64,000 nt of DNA from CAVWDI01 sp963753725 (lineage in GTDB: Bacteria; Chloroflexota; Anaerolineae; Anaerolineales; UBA4823), in the NCBI GenBank assembly GCA_963753725.1, contig CAVWDI010000001.1:248001-312000 (forward strand), given 5' to 3'. A program made the position numbers and the translations under genes. Position 1 is the first letter of the stretch; each line of letters begins with the position of its first letter. Below the pieces are notes generated by a model. The model was not told where the DNA came from, did no database searches, and saw only the letters and a program-made list of their open reading frames with translations. This document shows positions 29,394 through 39,757 of the stretch, one piece after another.

Positions 29394-29426
29394 GTGCCTG
29401 CCGGTAATAAAATCTCCGGCAGGCAC
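29394..29426 (+). terminator. Strong intergenic hairpin after the binding-protein gene
   Basis: Perfect 11-base arms (29394-29404 and 29416-29426) around an 11-base loop, followed by 'aacttt' without a long T-run. This is typical of a processing or partial-termination hairpin that keeps binding-protein mRNA more abundant than the ATPase and permease genes downstream. Confidence 0.7.
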
Positions 29427-29511
29427 AACTTTAAAGACCAGAAACACAATTGTAATTATCATTAATTTTTCAAAGAACCACTACCATTTTATTTTTATCT
29501 TTCGGTAAAGC

Positions 29512-31054
29512 ATGAACAATAATAGCAACCATTCTGAAGGAATTATCCTTTCTCTGCACAATATTGACAAGACATTTGGTGGCACGCACGCCCTCGCGGA
29601 TGTTTCATTCGAACTTAAAGCTGGGGAGATTCATGCTTTAGTTGGAGAAAATGGGGCCGGAAAATCAACCCTCATCAAAGTTATCACCGGCGCTTATTTT
29701 CCTGACATGGGTACCATTGAAATTGGAGAGACCAGATATCAAAGCTTGAGACCTGAACAGGCGCGTAATCTGGGAGTGAGTGTCGTTTATCAGGAGTTCA
29801 ATATCCTGCCGGAATTATCAGTGGCAGAAAATATTTTTATGGGCGACCAACCTAGGGGACGGTTTAATCTGATTGATATGGGGGTTCGCAATCAAAAAGC
29901 CAAAGAACTGCTCAATCGTTTGGGTGCTGCAGCGAGTATAAACCCAAATGAATTGGTAAAAAATCTTACAGTTGGAGAGCAGCAGATTGTTGAAATCAGC
30001 AAAGCGCTCACTACTGATGCACGCATCATTATCATGGATGAGCCATCAGCAGTTCTTCCGAGCAGGGAATTGGAACGCCTTTTTTCAGTTATTCGTGCAC
30101 TGCGATCAGAAGGTCATGGAATTATTTATATATCCCACAGGCTCAATGAAGTTTTTGAATTAGCCGACCGTGTCACCGTACTTAAAGACGGTCAGCATAT
30201 GGCTACAAAAAATGTGGCTGAAACCAACCACGACGAACTCGTGCGATTAATGGTCGGACGTGAACTCACCGACATGTATCCCCCGACAGATAACCAACCA
30301 GGAGATATTTTACTGGAGGTGAATAACCTTGATGTGGATGGAACGGTATTTGATGTTAATTTCCAGGTACGGGCAGGTGAAGTGCTTGGATTGGCTGGAT
30401 TGGGCGGCAGCGGCCGCACCACAGTTTGCCGGGCATTGGTAGGGTTGGCGGACATTCAGGGCGGCGAGATAACCTATCTCGGCAAACCAGCCCCTAATAC
30501 CCCAGGAGCAGCTTCCCAAGCTGGCTTGGTTCTGGTTCCTGAAGACCGGAAAACATATGGCCTGGTGTTGAACCAATCCATGCGATTTAACTTGACGCTT
30601 CCAAACCTGAAAGAATTTTTACGCGTGGGTGTGCTGCGCTCGCGTATTGAAAAAGAAGCAGTCAATCGTATTGTTGAAGATATTCAAATCAATCCACCAT
30701 CTCCGGATTTATTAGCTGAAAGTTTAAGCGGTGGAAACCAGCAAAAAGTTGTTGTGGGAAAATGGCTGCTTAACGAATCCCAAATTAGTGATATTTGATG
30801 AACCAACACGCGGTATCGATGTGGGCGCAAAAGCCGAAATCTATCAGCGTATCAGGGACCTGACCTACGACGGAGTAGGTGTCATTATGGCATCCTCAGA
30901 ACTGCCCGAGCTTGATTGGGTATGAGCGACCGAATTATGGTTTTTTATGAAGGGCGAATCAGCGGGAGAATTGGAACGGAAAGATTTTTCAGAAGAGGCA
31001 ATCATGCGTCTTGCGACCGCCACTAAAGAAGATGTTATTCCAGAGATGGAATAA
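29512..31054 (+). CDS. RbsA-type ABC transporter ATPase with two nucleotide-binding domains (frameshifted)
   Basis: About 510 residues after correction. The first ATPase domain has Walker A GENGAGKSTLIK near residue 45, signature LTVGEQQIVEISKAL and Walker B IIIMDEPSAVL. The second has the degenerate Walker A typical of RbsA (GLGGSGRTT), signature ESLSGGNQQKVVVGKWL and IFDEPTRGIDVGAKAEIY. Single-base insertions near 30779, 30913, 30917 and 30968 split the last 100 residues. It energises uptake together with the two RbsC-type permeases that follow. The ligand may be a nucleoside, pentose or ureide. A purine-type ligand is inferred from context only. Confidence 0.88.
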
Positions 31055-31094
31055 GGATTTCATTTTTATTATTTACATTGAGAGAGAGTATTTA

Positions 31095-32107
31095 ATGGCC
31101 GTGACATTTGAGGACGCATCTGCGCAAGTTCGAATCCCGTTCGAATAAACTTGATGGTTTTCCTGCGCAAGAATGCTTCGATTTACTTGATATACGGGTT
31201 TATCATCCTCATCGCAGGTGCGGCGGCCATCTTCTCAGATACGTTTCGAACCCCTTCGAATATGGCCAACATTCTTCGGCAGTCGATTATCCTGGGTTTA
31301 CTGGCGATTGGGCAAAGTCTGGTCATCCTGACCGGGGGGATGGATATTTCCATTGATATGATCGCCCGGACCGTTGCGCTTGCCATCGCGACATTATTTG
31401 CAATTTACGAATAGTGATCCCATATTTATCCTTCCGTTAATACTTATTGGGGATAATTATCGGGGTGGTTATCGGCGGGATCAATGGACTCTTGATCACT
31501 CGCACACACGCCAATCCGTTTATTATTACCTTTGGAGTAGCCTTTATTTTACGGGGCGTCAATCTAGCCATTTCAACTACACCCATTCGAGGAATCCCTA
31601 GAGAATTCCTGTCGATTTACAGACACCAAAATCGGCTTAATTGCGGTAAATGTGATCGTGATGGCTTTTATCTGGTTTTTAGTGTGGTTATTCACAACCC
31701 GCACTCGCCTTGGCCGGGCATTATATGCAGTAGGCGGTTCAGAGCGTATCGCCCGCTTATCCGCAATCCGGGTAAATAGGACCCTGGTTTGGGCATATGT
31801 GCTGAGTGGTTTCTTTGCATCAATTGCAGGATTATTTGTTTTATCCCGGATGGGCGTCGGCGATCCTGGCACCGCCGAAGGCATGACTTTTCAATCCATC
31901 GTTGCGGTCGCTGTTGGAGGGATCAGCCTGTATGGAGGTAGAGGTTCGATAATCGGGACATTAGGAGGGGTACTGTTGTTGACCATCTTATCCAACGTTT
32001 TCAATCTCATTCAGGTCAATATTTATTACCAGCAATTACTGCTCGGTCTGGTGGTGCTCATCGCCGTGGCTGCCTATCGGTCTCCTAGGACTGTGAGGTC
32101 TGGATGA
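31095..32107 (+). CDS. RbsC-type ABC permease 1 (several frameshifts)
   Basis: About 330 residues. Membrane permease of the BPD_transp_2 family: ANILRQSIILGLLAIGQSLVILTGGMDIS, then a GVVIGGINGLLITRTHANPFIITFG loop, and the C-terminal VGGISLYGGRGSIIGTLGGVLLL. Insertions near 31409, 31452 and 31620, and possibly one or two before 31154, break the frame. Start at 31095 (gagagag before ATG) is inferred, because one insertion there joins a Lys/Arg-rich N-terminus (LRTHLRKFESRSNKLDG) to the first helix. It overlaps permease 2 (ATGA). Confidence 0.8.
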
Positions 32108-33114
32108 AATACTTCTTCTGCAAAAACAAGCTGGTTTGGTTCCAGACTTTCCGGTTTTCGGCCAACACCGCGTTTTGTGCACGCTGTAGACCTGGCAGGT
32201 CAATGGGCTGCGCCGATTATGGTCTGTGTTGTTTTAATTGTAGCTGCCATTTTTGCCCCCGCCTTCTATAACCCAACCAATCTCAGGACTGTCGCAATTC
32301 AATTTGCAGTCTTGGGCATCGTTGCAGTGGGTCAAACGCTGGTATTACTGGTGCGATCGATCGATCTTTCAGTCAGCGCAGTTCTGGCTCTTGGAGCTGT
32401 AATTGTAGTTCAAACCCAGGCGGGGAATTCGATAATAATATCTTTGCTTCAAGCGTTGGCCATTTGCAGGGGCTATTGGTCTTGTAAACGGTCTATTAAT
32501 AACCAAACGCGGTGTTCCTCCTTTTGTCGCAACGTTCGGTATGCTGGTCTTTATTCAAGGAGCCCGTTTGGCATACTCCAAAGGTCAGGCCAGTGGTACC
32601 GTACCCGATTTATTACGCACGATCAGCATTGAACCGGTTGGGTTTATTCCCGCTGCTTTGATCGTCTGGTTGGTCGTAAATATTATCTTCATATTCTTAC
32701 TGAAATATACCCGTTTTGGTCGATGGATATATGCGGTTGGTGGAAATCCGTTTGCCTCTCAATACGCCGGTATTCGAGTTGATTGGGTCATGATCACCGC
32801 ACATACAATTTGCTCGGTGCTGGCCATTTTAGGGTGGGCTCGTCCTGAGCGGATATATCGGATACGTTGACTTGCGTCTTGGAGCGGATTACAACATGAA
32901 TTCCATCGCTGCCGCCATCGTGGGCGGGACAACATTCACAGGTGGACGAGGAAATTTATACGGTACCGCTGCCGGTGTGGCCCTGCTTGTTTTACTTTTA
33001 AATCTGGTAGTTGTGCTGGGCTTATCCATCCACTGGCAGCTTGCCATGCAAGGGTTGGTGCTGGTATTGGCGATTTCGCTGCAGGGTTTCAGACAGTTCC
33101 TATTAAGTCGATAA
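32104..33114 (+). CDS. RbsC-type ABC permease 2 (several frameshifts)
   Basis: About 330 residues. It has the same family pattern as permease 1: VAVGQTLVLLVRSIDLSVSAVL, RGVPPFVATFGMLVF (split), YAVGGNPFASQYAGI, GGTTFTGGRGNLYGTAAGVALL. The start overlaps the stop of permease 1. Removing one A in 'atgaaata' gives MNTSSAKTSWFGSRLSGF leading into the first helix. Further indels lie near 32455-32475, 32540 and 32835. Two different permeases suggest a heterodimeric channel. It is followed 26 bases later by LivH. Confidence 0.8.
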
Positions 33115-33140
33115 AAAATTGATAATAGTTGGAGGTTAAT

Positions 33141-34013
33141 TTGAGCCCGGAAATATTTTTTCAAATCATCGTAAATGGCTTATTTACCGGGGGAATATAT
33201 TCACTGGTAGCAGTTGGCTTGACATTAATCTACGGCGTCATGATTATTGTCAATTTCGCCCACGGTGAATTTTTGATGCTGGGGATCTACGTCGCCTTTT
33301 GGGCTTTTACCCTATTCGGAGCTGATCCATACTTAGTCATACCCGTAGCATTAGTGCTTGTATTTGGATTAGGAGCGCTGATCCAGAGAGGCCTGGTCCA
33401 GAGGGTTCTTGACGCCCACCCCTTGAACCAGATCATCTTGCTCGTTGGGGTTTCTACTCTTCTTATGGGTCTCGCTCAGTTCTTCTTCAGCGCAGATCCG
33501 AAATCAATTCACGTCTCCTATGAGACCGAAGTATTATCAGCTTTCGGTTTGCGGTTCAGCATCCCCAGATTGATCGCTTTCTTCGCCTCAATATTGATCT
33601 CATCATTGCTGTACCTGTTCTTGCACTATACGAGAACTGGAAAAGCTATTCGCGCTGTATCCCAGTCGCGTGATGCGGCCCGGTTGATGGGAATAAATGT
33701 AAATTTTATATATTATCTCACCTTCGGTATTGGGGCAGGAATTACCGCCGTAGCAGGAGTGCTTCTTGCGCCAAACCATACCATGATCCCCACCATGGGA
33801 CAGGGTTATTCGGTGATTGCTTTCGTGGTCGTTGTATTAGGAACGATGGGCAACTTTTTCGGCGCCTTTCTCGGAGGGTTGATTATCGGTGTTGTTGAAG
33901 CCTTTGCTGGCTTCTATCTGGGCGGTGATGTTAAAATCATCGCCAGCATGATGATCTTTATCCTCATTTTGCTGTTCAGACCGGCAGGTCTGTTCGGGAG
34001 GAAGCGCTCATGA
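33141..34013 (+). CDS. livH: Branched-chain amino acid type ABC permease LivH
   Basis: About 290 residues with eight or so helices. It has the LivH pattern: NGLFTGGIYSLVAVGLTLIYGVMIIVNFAHGEFLMLG, then AVSQSRDAARLMGINV and a C-terminal RPAGLFGRK. The TTG at 33141 is chosen because ggagg lies five bases upstream; an earlier in-frame TTG at 33129 would include that box. The stop overlaps livM (ATGA). In purine and urea operons this class imports urea, amides or amino acids, so a ureide ligand is plausible but unproven. Confidence 0.9.
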   Translation: MSPEIFFQIIVNGLFTGGIYSLVAVGLTLIYGVMIIVNFAHGEFLMLGIYVAFWAFTLFGADPYLVIPVALVLVFGLGALIQRGLVQRVLDAHPLNQIILLVGVSTLLMGLAQFFFSADPKSIHVSYETEVLSAFGLRFSIPRLIAFFASILISSLLYLFLHYTRTGKAIRAVSQSRDAARLMGINVNFIYYLTFGIGAGITAVAGVLLAPNHTMIPTMGQGYSVIAFVVVVLGTMGNFFGAFLGGLIIGVVEAFAGFYLGGDVKIIASMMIFILILLFRPAGLFGRKRS

Positions 34014-35077
34014 CCACAGATAACTCAGCAGTAAAATCAAATGGTTCATTTCGTAACTGGCTGAGGGATTTATTCCTCGATTGGGATCGCACCCAGATGG
34101 TGATTTCCTTTTTCCTGCTTGGGCTGCTGGCTTTAGCGCCTTTATTCATTGATTCCACCTATTATCTTGGGATCATTATCCTGACCACAATATATGCATT
34201 TATCGGTATATCGTGGAATATCGTCGCTGGATTTAGCGGTCAGCTGCTCATCGCGCACATTATCTTCTTGGCGATCGGCGCTTACACTACCATCGTCTTG
34301 TTCAATAATTTCCTGATCTCCCCATGGGTAGGTATCTTGATCGCGGGACTTGTGGCGGCTTTGTGCGGTGTGATCGTGGCATTCATAACGCTGCGTTACG
34401 GATTGAAAGTGGATTATTTTGCCCTATTCACCATCGCATTAATGGTGGCATTGCGAACGCTGTTCCTTAAATGGAAGTATGTGGGCGGCGCGGTAGGGAT
34501 GTGGTTCCGCCTAACCGATCCATCCTTCGAAAAGATGATTTTTGCGGACAAACCACCCTATCTATATATAGGGGTAGGGTTGGTTTTTATCGGCTTATTG
34601 ATCCAATACCGCATTTACCGGTCAAAAATGGGAAAATATTTTTTAGCCATCCGTGAGGACGATGATGCAGCCTCAGCCCTGGGTGTGAATACTTCACTCT
34701 ACAAAGCGCTTGCAGTCATCATTGGCGCTGCGATGGCCGGCGTCGGCGGTGGTTTTTATGTAATGTATGTGACCTTCATCGAACCTCCTCAGGTTTTCAA
34801 CTTGGGTTTAAACGTTGAGATTGTGATGGCTGGTCCGATTATCGGTGGTTTAGGCAGCCTGGCAGGACCCATTGTAGGCGCAATGCTTAATAAACCTTTC
34901 GCTGAGATTATCCGCGGTGTACTTGCAGGAGGCCGCAGCGGCAGCAGTTTGATCGTTTATGGATCATTTTTAATATTAACCATTATATTCATGCCGCGCG
35001 GTGTGACTGGTGTACTGCACACGGTTTACCAGCGAATTATCAATCGATATTACCCGGAAGAAACAGGAGACAGCTAG
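34010..35077 (+). CDS. livM: Branched-chain amino acid type ABC permease LivM
   Basis: 355 residues. It has a polar N-terminus of about 30 residues, then about ten helices. LivM landmarks are GISWNIVAGFSGQLLIAHIIFLAIGAYT, FLAIREDDDAASALGVN and a C-terminal IIFMPRGVTGVL. It forms the membrane channel with LivH, to which it is translationally coupled. It is intact in sequence, as are all four genes of the liv block, in contrast to the frameshifted rbs block before it. Confidence 0.9.
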   Translation: MTTDNSAVKSNGSFRNWLRDLFLDWDRTQMVISFFLLGLLALAPLFIDSTYYLGIIILTTIYAFIGISWNIVAGFSGQLLIAHIIFLAIGAYTTIVLFNNFLISPWVGILIAGLVAALCGVIVAFITLRYGLKVDYFALFTIALMVALRTLFLKWKYVGGAVGMWFRLTDPSFEKMIFADKPPYLYIGVGLVFIGLLIQYRIYRSKMGKYFLAIREDDDAASALGVNTSLYKALAVIIGAAMAGVGGGFYVMYVTFIEPPQVFNLGLNVEIVMAGPIIGGLGSLAGPIVGAMLNKPFAEIIRGVLAGGRSGSSLIVYGSFLILTIIFMPRGVTGVLHTVYQRIINRYYPEETGDS

Positions 35078-35078
35078 T

Positions 35079-35810
35079 ATGGCGCTGCTTGAAGTAAATG
35101 GAATTATTAAGCGATTTGGTGGGCTTGTCGCGGTGGATAATTTGAGCTTGAGCCTGGATAAAGGTCAAATATTAGGCTTGATCGGTCCTAACGGCGCAGG
35201 TAAAACCACGGCATTCAATATGATTTCGGGTTTTTACCAACCTGATGAAGGTGAAGTTTTTTTTGAAGGGGAAAAAATCAATGGACTCAGACCTGATCAG
35301 ATTTGTAAACTCGGATTATCCCGTACATTTCAAGTTGTGAAACCATTCCCACAGTTAAGTGTGCGGGACAACGTAATGGTCGGCGCATATAACCGTACCA
35401 ACAAACGTATGGAAGCCCGCCAGAAAGCGCTGGAAATTATAGAATTCCTGGGAATGCAGGATCTAGCTGAGGCAACAGCAGGTAGTTTATCGGTCGCCTA
35501 TCGCAAAAGATTGGAGGTTGCTAAAGCCCTGGCCACTGATCCTAAAATAATACTGCTGGATGAGGCCATGGCAGGCTTGAGACCGACCGAAACCGATGAG
35601 ATGATCGAACTAGTTCGTCAAATCAGTAAACAAGGTATTGCATTGCTTCTGGTAGAGCACGTGATGAGGGTCATCATGTCCCTGGCCGACCGCATTGTCG
35701 TCATCCATCATGGAGAAAAAATTGCCGAAGGGGAACCCAAACAAATTGTAAAGGATAAAGCAGTTATTGACGCTTATCTTGGAGAGGTGGAAATCGATGT
35801 TAAAGGTTGA
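35079..35810 (+). CDS. livG: Liv-type ABC transporter ATPase LivG
   Basis: 243 residues. Walker A (GPNGAGKTTAFNMISGF near residue 37), the LivG insert RTFQVVKPFPQLSVRDNVMVGA, a signature region altered to AGSLSVAYRKRLEVAKALA (SVAYR where SGGQ/SYGQ is usual) and Walker B IILLDEAMAGL, followed by LLLVEHVM. A ggaga box precedes the ATG at 35079. It pairs with LivF, whose start lies inside its 3' end. Confidence 0.9.
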   Translation: MALLEVNGIIKRFGGLVAVDNLSLSLDKGQILGLIGPNGAGKTTAFNMISGFYQPDEGEVFFEGEKINGLRPDQICKLGLSRTFQVVKPFPQLSVRDNVMVGAYNRTNKRMEARQKALEIIEFLGMQDLAEATAGSLSVAYRKRLEVAKALATDPKIILLDEAMAGLRPTETDEMIELVRQISKQGIALLLVEHVMRVIMSLADRIVVIHHGEKIAEGEPKQIVKDKAVIDAYLGEVEIDVKG

Positions 35811-36504
35811 CAACATTGACGTAGCATATGGAGACGTTGAGGTTTTACATGGTGTCTCGCTCGATATTAAGGCTGGGGAACTCGTGGCCGTGATTGGCGC
35901 CAACGGAGCCGGTAAAACGACTTTGTTAAAAACAATATCCGCTTTGTTGAGACCCACAGATGGATCGATTACATTTGAAGATGAGATCATTAGTACGCAG
36001 AATCCGGACCGGATTGTTTCCAGAGGAATTGTCCAGGTCCCGGAAGGTCGTTTGTTGTTCCCTGACATGTCAGTGCGCGAGAACTTGGAAATGGGCGCTT
36101 ATCTCGAAAGGGATAAAGATACCGTTGTTGAGCGATTTAAATCAGTCCATGATTTATTCCCATTGTTGGAAGATCGATCTACACAATTAGCCGGCACTTT
36201 ATCAGGCGGAGAACAGCAAATGCTGGCTGTCGGTCGTGGTCTTATGGCGGGTCCAAAATTATTTATGTTCGATGAACCATCCCTGGGTTTAGCTCCTAAA
36301 CTGGTGCAGTCCATATTCGAGATGGTACAGCATATCAACCAGGAGTTAGGTGTAACGGTTTTACTGGTTGAACAGAATGTCCGCCAATCCTGTGAAATAT
36401 CCGACCGGGCATTTGTGCTGGAGAACGGCAGGATGGTGCTTCATGGAACAGGTGCCGAAATGCTGCAAAATGATCATGTAAGAGAGGCTTATTTAGGATT
36501 GTGA
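35797..36504 (+). CDS. livF: Liv-type ABC transporter ATPase LivF
   Basis: 235 residues. Walker A (GANGAGKTTLLKTIS), RNPDRIV-type loop followed by VPEGRLLFPDMSVRENLEMGAY, signature GTLSGGEQQMLAVGRGL, Walker B LFMFDEPSLGLAPKL and LLVEQNV. This is the usual LivF layout. Start at 35797 follows ggagagg and overlaps livG by 14 bases. Its TGA overlaps the GTG of the next amidohydrolase gene (GTGA), so the transporter is translationally coupled to catabolic enzymes. This is good evidence that its ligand feeds the island. Confidence 0.9.
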   Translation: MLKVDNIDVAYGDVEVLHGVSLDIKAGELVAVIGANGAGKTTLLKTISALLRPTDGSITFEDEIISTQNPDRIVSRGIVQVPEGRLLFPDMSVRENLEMGAYLERDKDTVVERFKSVHDLFPLLEDRSTQLAGTLSGGEQQMLAVGRGLMAGPKLFMFDEPSLGLAPKLVQSIFEMVQHINQELGVTVLLVEQNVRQSCEISDRAFVLENGRMVLHGTGAEMLQNDHVREAYLGL

Positions 36505-37247
36505 TTATCGATTCGCACACCCACGTTGACCTTGTTGAAGCCTGGGGTTGGATGGACCCTCCGGAGCTATGTTGGAGTTAATGGATGAGTTGGGTGTGGA
36601 TCAAGCAGTTATCATGACTTATCGCGATGCAGTTGGTCCGGATGATCCTGCGACGGAATATATCCGCAGCGCGGTTGAAAAATATCCGCAGCGCTTAATC
36701 GGATATGTGCGCATTAATCCCAACGCACCCGGCGCAATGGATGCGCTTGACCAGGCAATTGGCGAATACAAAATGAAAGGTTTAAAACTGCATCCCGTCA
36801 GCTATGTGGGTTTTCCCTACAAAGAGGCCACCCTGCGCTTGATGCAGGCGCGCCGCCCAGTACCATGCGCCGGTATTGTTCCATACGGGCGATGAGGCTT
36901 TAGCCCTGCCGGATGAAGTCGCCGAAGCTGCCAGGCGTGTCCCCGAGGCCACCGTTATCATGGCCCACTTGGGCGGCTACTATCACTACAATGCAGTCCT
37001 CGAAATAGCAGACAGCTTACCCAATGTATTCGTCGACACCAGCGCTATACCTTATCCCTGGGTTATAAGGCGTGCAGTGGATGCTTTTGGTGCACAACGG
37101 GTATTGTACGCCAGCGATGGTCCAGGATGCCCGCCAATATTAGAAATTGAAAAAGTGCGTTTAGCAGGTTTATCTCCTGTAGAACAGGAGCTGGTTTTTG
37201 CTGGAAACATTCAGCGGATATTAAATGAGGTTCGCCATGCAGTTTGA
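36501..37247 (+). CDS. Amidohydrolase_2 family metal-dependent hydrolase (two indels)
   Basis: About 250 residues after correction. Metal-site landmarks are all present: DSHTHVD at the N-terminus, GLKLHP in the centre, VLFHTGDE, AHLGG and YASDGPG. It starts at a GTG overlapping the livF stop. A C-run shortened by one base near 36557 and an indel near 36850 split the frame. This superfamily branch hydrolyses or decarboxylates amides and carboxylates. The substrate is unknown. It overlaps the next gene, a related protein without the metal ligands, so the two may form a complex. Confidence 0.75.
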
Positions 37248-37986
37248 CTTTCGTGTCTTCCTTGGCGAAAGCTACGATGGAAAAAGCCAGACGGTGGATC
37301 AATTATTGGCCAGTATGGATGCGCTGAATATTGACATGGCGTTGGTATGTCCTTTTAAACCATTGTCTTATGATCTCGAAAAAGCCAATCGAGATTTGTC
37401 AGATTCGATTGGTAAATTCGACGATCGTTTTTTGGGAGCCGCGCGCATTGATCCATGGCAGCCAAACGCCGCGGATTCCCTGGTTAGAGCGGTTGAAGAT
37501 CTTGGAATCCGAGCGCTGTTCTTAAACCCCTGGGAAGAAAATTTCCAGGCTGATAATAAACAACTGGATGAATTGATGTCAGCGGCAAGCGAATTAAAGC
37601 TGCCGGTATCTATAGCATCGGGGTATCCCTGGTTATCCGAAGCCTTGCAAGTATGCAGACTGGCTGCGCGCTGGCCGCAGGTTCAAATTGTGATGACCAA
37701 CGGCGGTCAAATCAACATAAGCGGATTGGGGCAGGCTGGAGCCGCGCTGGCATTGAACCAGCAGGATAACCTGTCATTTGATACAGCCGGTATCTACAGG
37801 CAGGATTTTATCGAAGAGATGGTTGTTGAATTAGATGGGGAACGGGTATTTTTCGCCAGTAGTGCGCCTTATTTCGATCAAGCCTATGAAATTAAACGCA
37901 TTCAATTAGCAAAAGTCAGCCAAGATAATCGCCAAAAAATAGCGGGTGAAAATGCGCTGCATCTGTTTGGAATTGAGGTTACTTAA
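37237..37986 (+). CDS. Amidohydrolase_2-like protein lacking metal-binding residues
   Basis: 249 residues and related in layout to the preceding hydrolase (LLASMDALNIDMALVCPF, FLGAARIDPWQPNA, AVEDLGIRALFLNPW). Each metal position is replaced: the N-terminal DxHxH is DFRVF, LHP is LNP, AHLGG is TNGGQ and ASDGP is ASSAP. It is therefore probably non-catalytic, or uses other chemistry. The ATG at 37237 has gagg six bases upstream and overlaps the previous stop. Equal stoichiometry with its active neighbour is implied. Confidence 0.75.
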   Translation: MQFDFRVFLGESYDGKSQTVDQLLASMDALNIDMALVCPFKPLSYDLEKANRDLSDSIGKFDDRFLGAARIDPWQPNAADSLVRAVEDLGIRALFLNPWEENFQADNKQLDELMSAASELKLPVSIASGYPWLSEALQVCRLAARWPQVQIVMTNGGQINISGLGQAGAALALNQQDNLSFDTAGIYRQDFIEEMVVELDGERVFFASSAPYFDQAYEIKRIQLAKVSQDNRQKIAGENALHLFGIEVT

Positions 37987-38021
37987 GGGTTAATCAATCT
38001 AAACTTGATGGGAAGATAATT

Positions 38022-39542
38022 ATGACTACATTAATAAAAGGCGCTCGCGTCCTCACCATGGACGACCAATTTACAGAATTTGACCAAGCAGATATTCTGA
38101 TTGAGGGTACGAAGATCACCTCAATTGGTAAAGATCTACCTATACCAAAAAACATTCAAGATTTACGTGTGATTGATGCAACAAATAAGCTTTGCATGCC
38201 TGGTCTGGTTAACGGCCACATCCATTCTCCTGGGAATTTTATGAGGGGCGCTTTGGATAATCTACCCCTTGAAATATATATGCTTTATGAAGTGCCGCCC
38301 CTGATGGATGCCCCTCCTGACCCGCGCTTGAATTATGTAAGGACCATGTTGGGTAATATTGAAATGCTCAAACTTGGTATTACCTCCGTTCATGATGACG
38401 CATATTACGTTCCTGTGCCTACTCCGGACTCGATCGACGGATTGATGCAGTCATATGTAGATAGTGGTATTCGGGCAGCAGCCACACTTGATCAACCGAA
38501 TGTCATCGAATATGAAAAATATCCCTTTCTGTACGATATTTTAACCGAAGATCTTCGCCGGGATATGGAAACCGCGCCCATTATGTCCTCGCAAGAGCTC
38601 TTGGAATTATATCAATATTTTATTGATACCTGGCACAATTCAAACGGTGGTCGTGTAACAACAGCCGTTTCAATATCATGCCCTCAACGGGTGAAGGTTG
38701 ATTATTTTGAAACCTTATCAGATATCAGTAAATCCTTAGATCTTCCCTTCGATGTCCATATTTTAGAGACTAAACTGCAAAGGGTGTTGGGGGAGGTCAA
38801 ATATGGAAAATCATTGGTTCAATATGTACATGACCTGGGATTGCTTGATGAACGCATGATGGTCATACATGCAATCTGGGTCGATGACCACGATGTTGAA
38901 CTCATAGCTGATGCAGGTTGTTGTGTTGCCCATAATCCAATCAGTAACCTCCGGCTCGGCAGTGGAGTGATGAATTTTCGGAATTTGAGTGATCATGGAA
39001 TACCTTTATGTTTGGGTACCGATGAATCAAATGTAGATGATACAGCAAATGTTTGGGGGGTTGGCAAAGTTACCGGTTTAATCCATTCAATAACTGAACC
39101 GGATTATACAAAATGGCCCAAGGCTAAAGAAATCGTTTGGGCGCTTACCCGCGGCGGAGTTCGCTCTATGCGTTTGGAGGGCAAAACCGGTGTGTTAGCT
39201 CCAGGATATGAGGCGGATCTAATCCTGCTCGATTTAAATACGCTTGCATTCACACCTCTCAATGACATTTATCGTCATCTTGTTTATTGTGAAAATGGTT
39301 CGTCTGTTGTAATGACGATGGTTGCTGGAAAAATTGTCGTTGAAAATGGAACTATTCTTACAGTTGATGAAGAGGCCATCAAAGCAGAAGTTCGTGAATT
39401 AATGAAAACTTACCGATTGGAGATTAAGAAAACGGAAACTGCGGCCAAGCTACTCGAACCTTATTATCGAGAAATGTACATGCGCTGCGCGGACATGGAT
39501 GTTGGTATGAATTATTGGGTATCTTCAAAGGAGGAACAATAA
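38022..39542 (+). CDS. TRZ/ATZ-type amidohydrolase or deaminase (SsnA-like)
   Basis: 506 residues of the cytosine/guanine deaminase-like amidohydrolase group. Metal ligands are seen in NGHIHSPGN (near residue 65), FDVHILET, VIHAIWVDD and LGTDESNVDDTA. The barrel is flanked by the usual beta-sandwich ends (LIKGARVLTMD and GYEADLILLDLNT). It deaminates or opens an N-heterocycle such as guanine, a pterin or a related ring. The exact substrate is open. The position equals that of SsnA in the E. coli ygeW-ssnA purine cluster. The frame is intact. Confidence 0.82.
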   Translation: MTTLIKGARVLTMDDQFTEFDQADILIEGTKITSIGKDLPIPKNIQDLRVIDATNKLCMPGLVNGHIHSPGNFMRGALDNLPLEIYMLYEVPPLMDAPPDPRLNYVRTMLGNIEMLKLGITSVHDDAYYVPVPTPDSIDGLMQSYVDSGIRAAATLDQPNVIEYEKYPFLYDILTEDLRRDMETAPIMSSQELLELYQYFIDTWHNSNGGRVTTAVSISCPQRVKVDYFETLSDISKSLDLPFDVHILETKLQRVLGEVKYGKSLVQYVHDLGLLDERMMVIHAIWVDDHDVELIADAGCCVAHNPISNLRLGSGVMNFRNLSDHGIPLCLGTDESNVDDTANVWGVGKVTGLIHSITEPDYTKWPKAKEIVWALTRGGVRSMRLEGKTGVLAPGYEADLILLDLNTLAFTPLNDIYRHLVYCENGSSVVMTMVAGKIVVENGTILTVDEEAIKAEVRELMKTYRLEIKKTETAAKLLEPYYREMYMRCADMDVGMNYWVSSKEEQ

Positions 39543-39757
39543 ACAGATCTGAAATTAAACTGATCCTTTTAAGATCATTATGTATTCCTTATGCATTCTT
39601 AATTGGTTTTTTGATAGATTAAAAGATGAACTGCAACCATCATGTACAAATTTCCGATACATAGCATCGGATAGAAACGAAGATTTGGAAGAAATAGGTC
39701 CTGCTGATATCACTTTAGGTTAAACACATCTCACAAGATTGACGAAAGGGAGACGAT

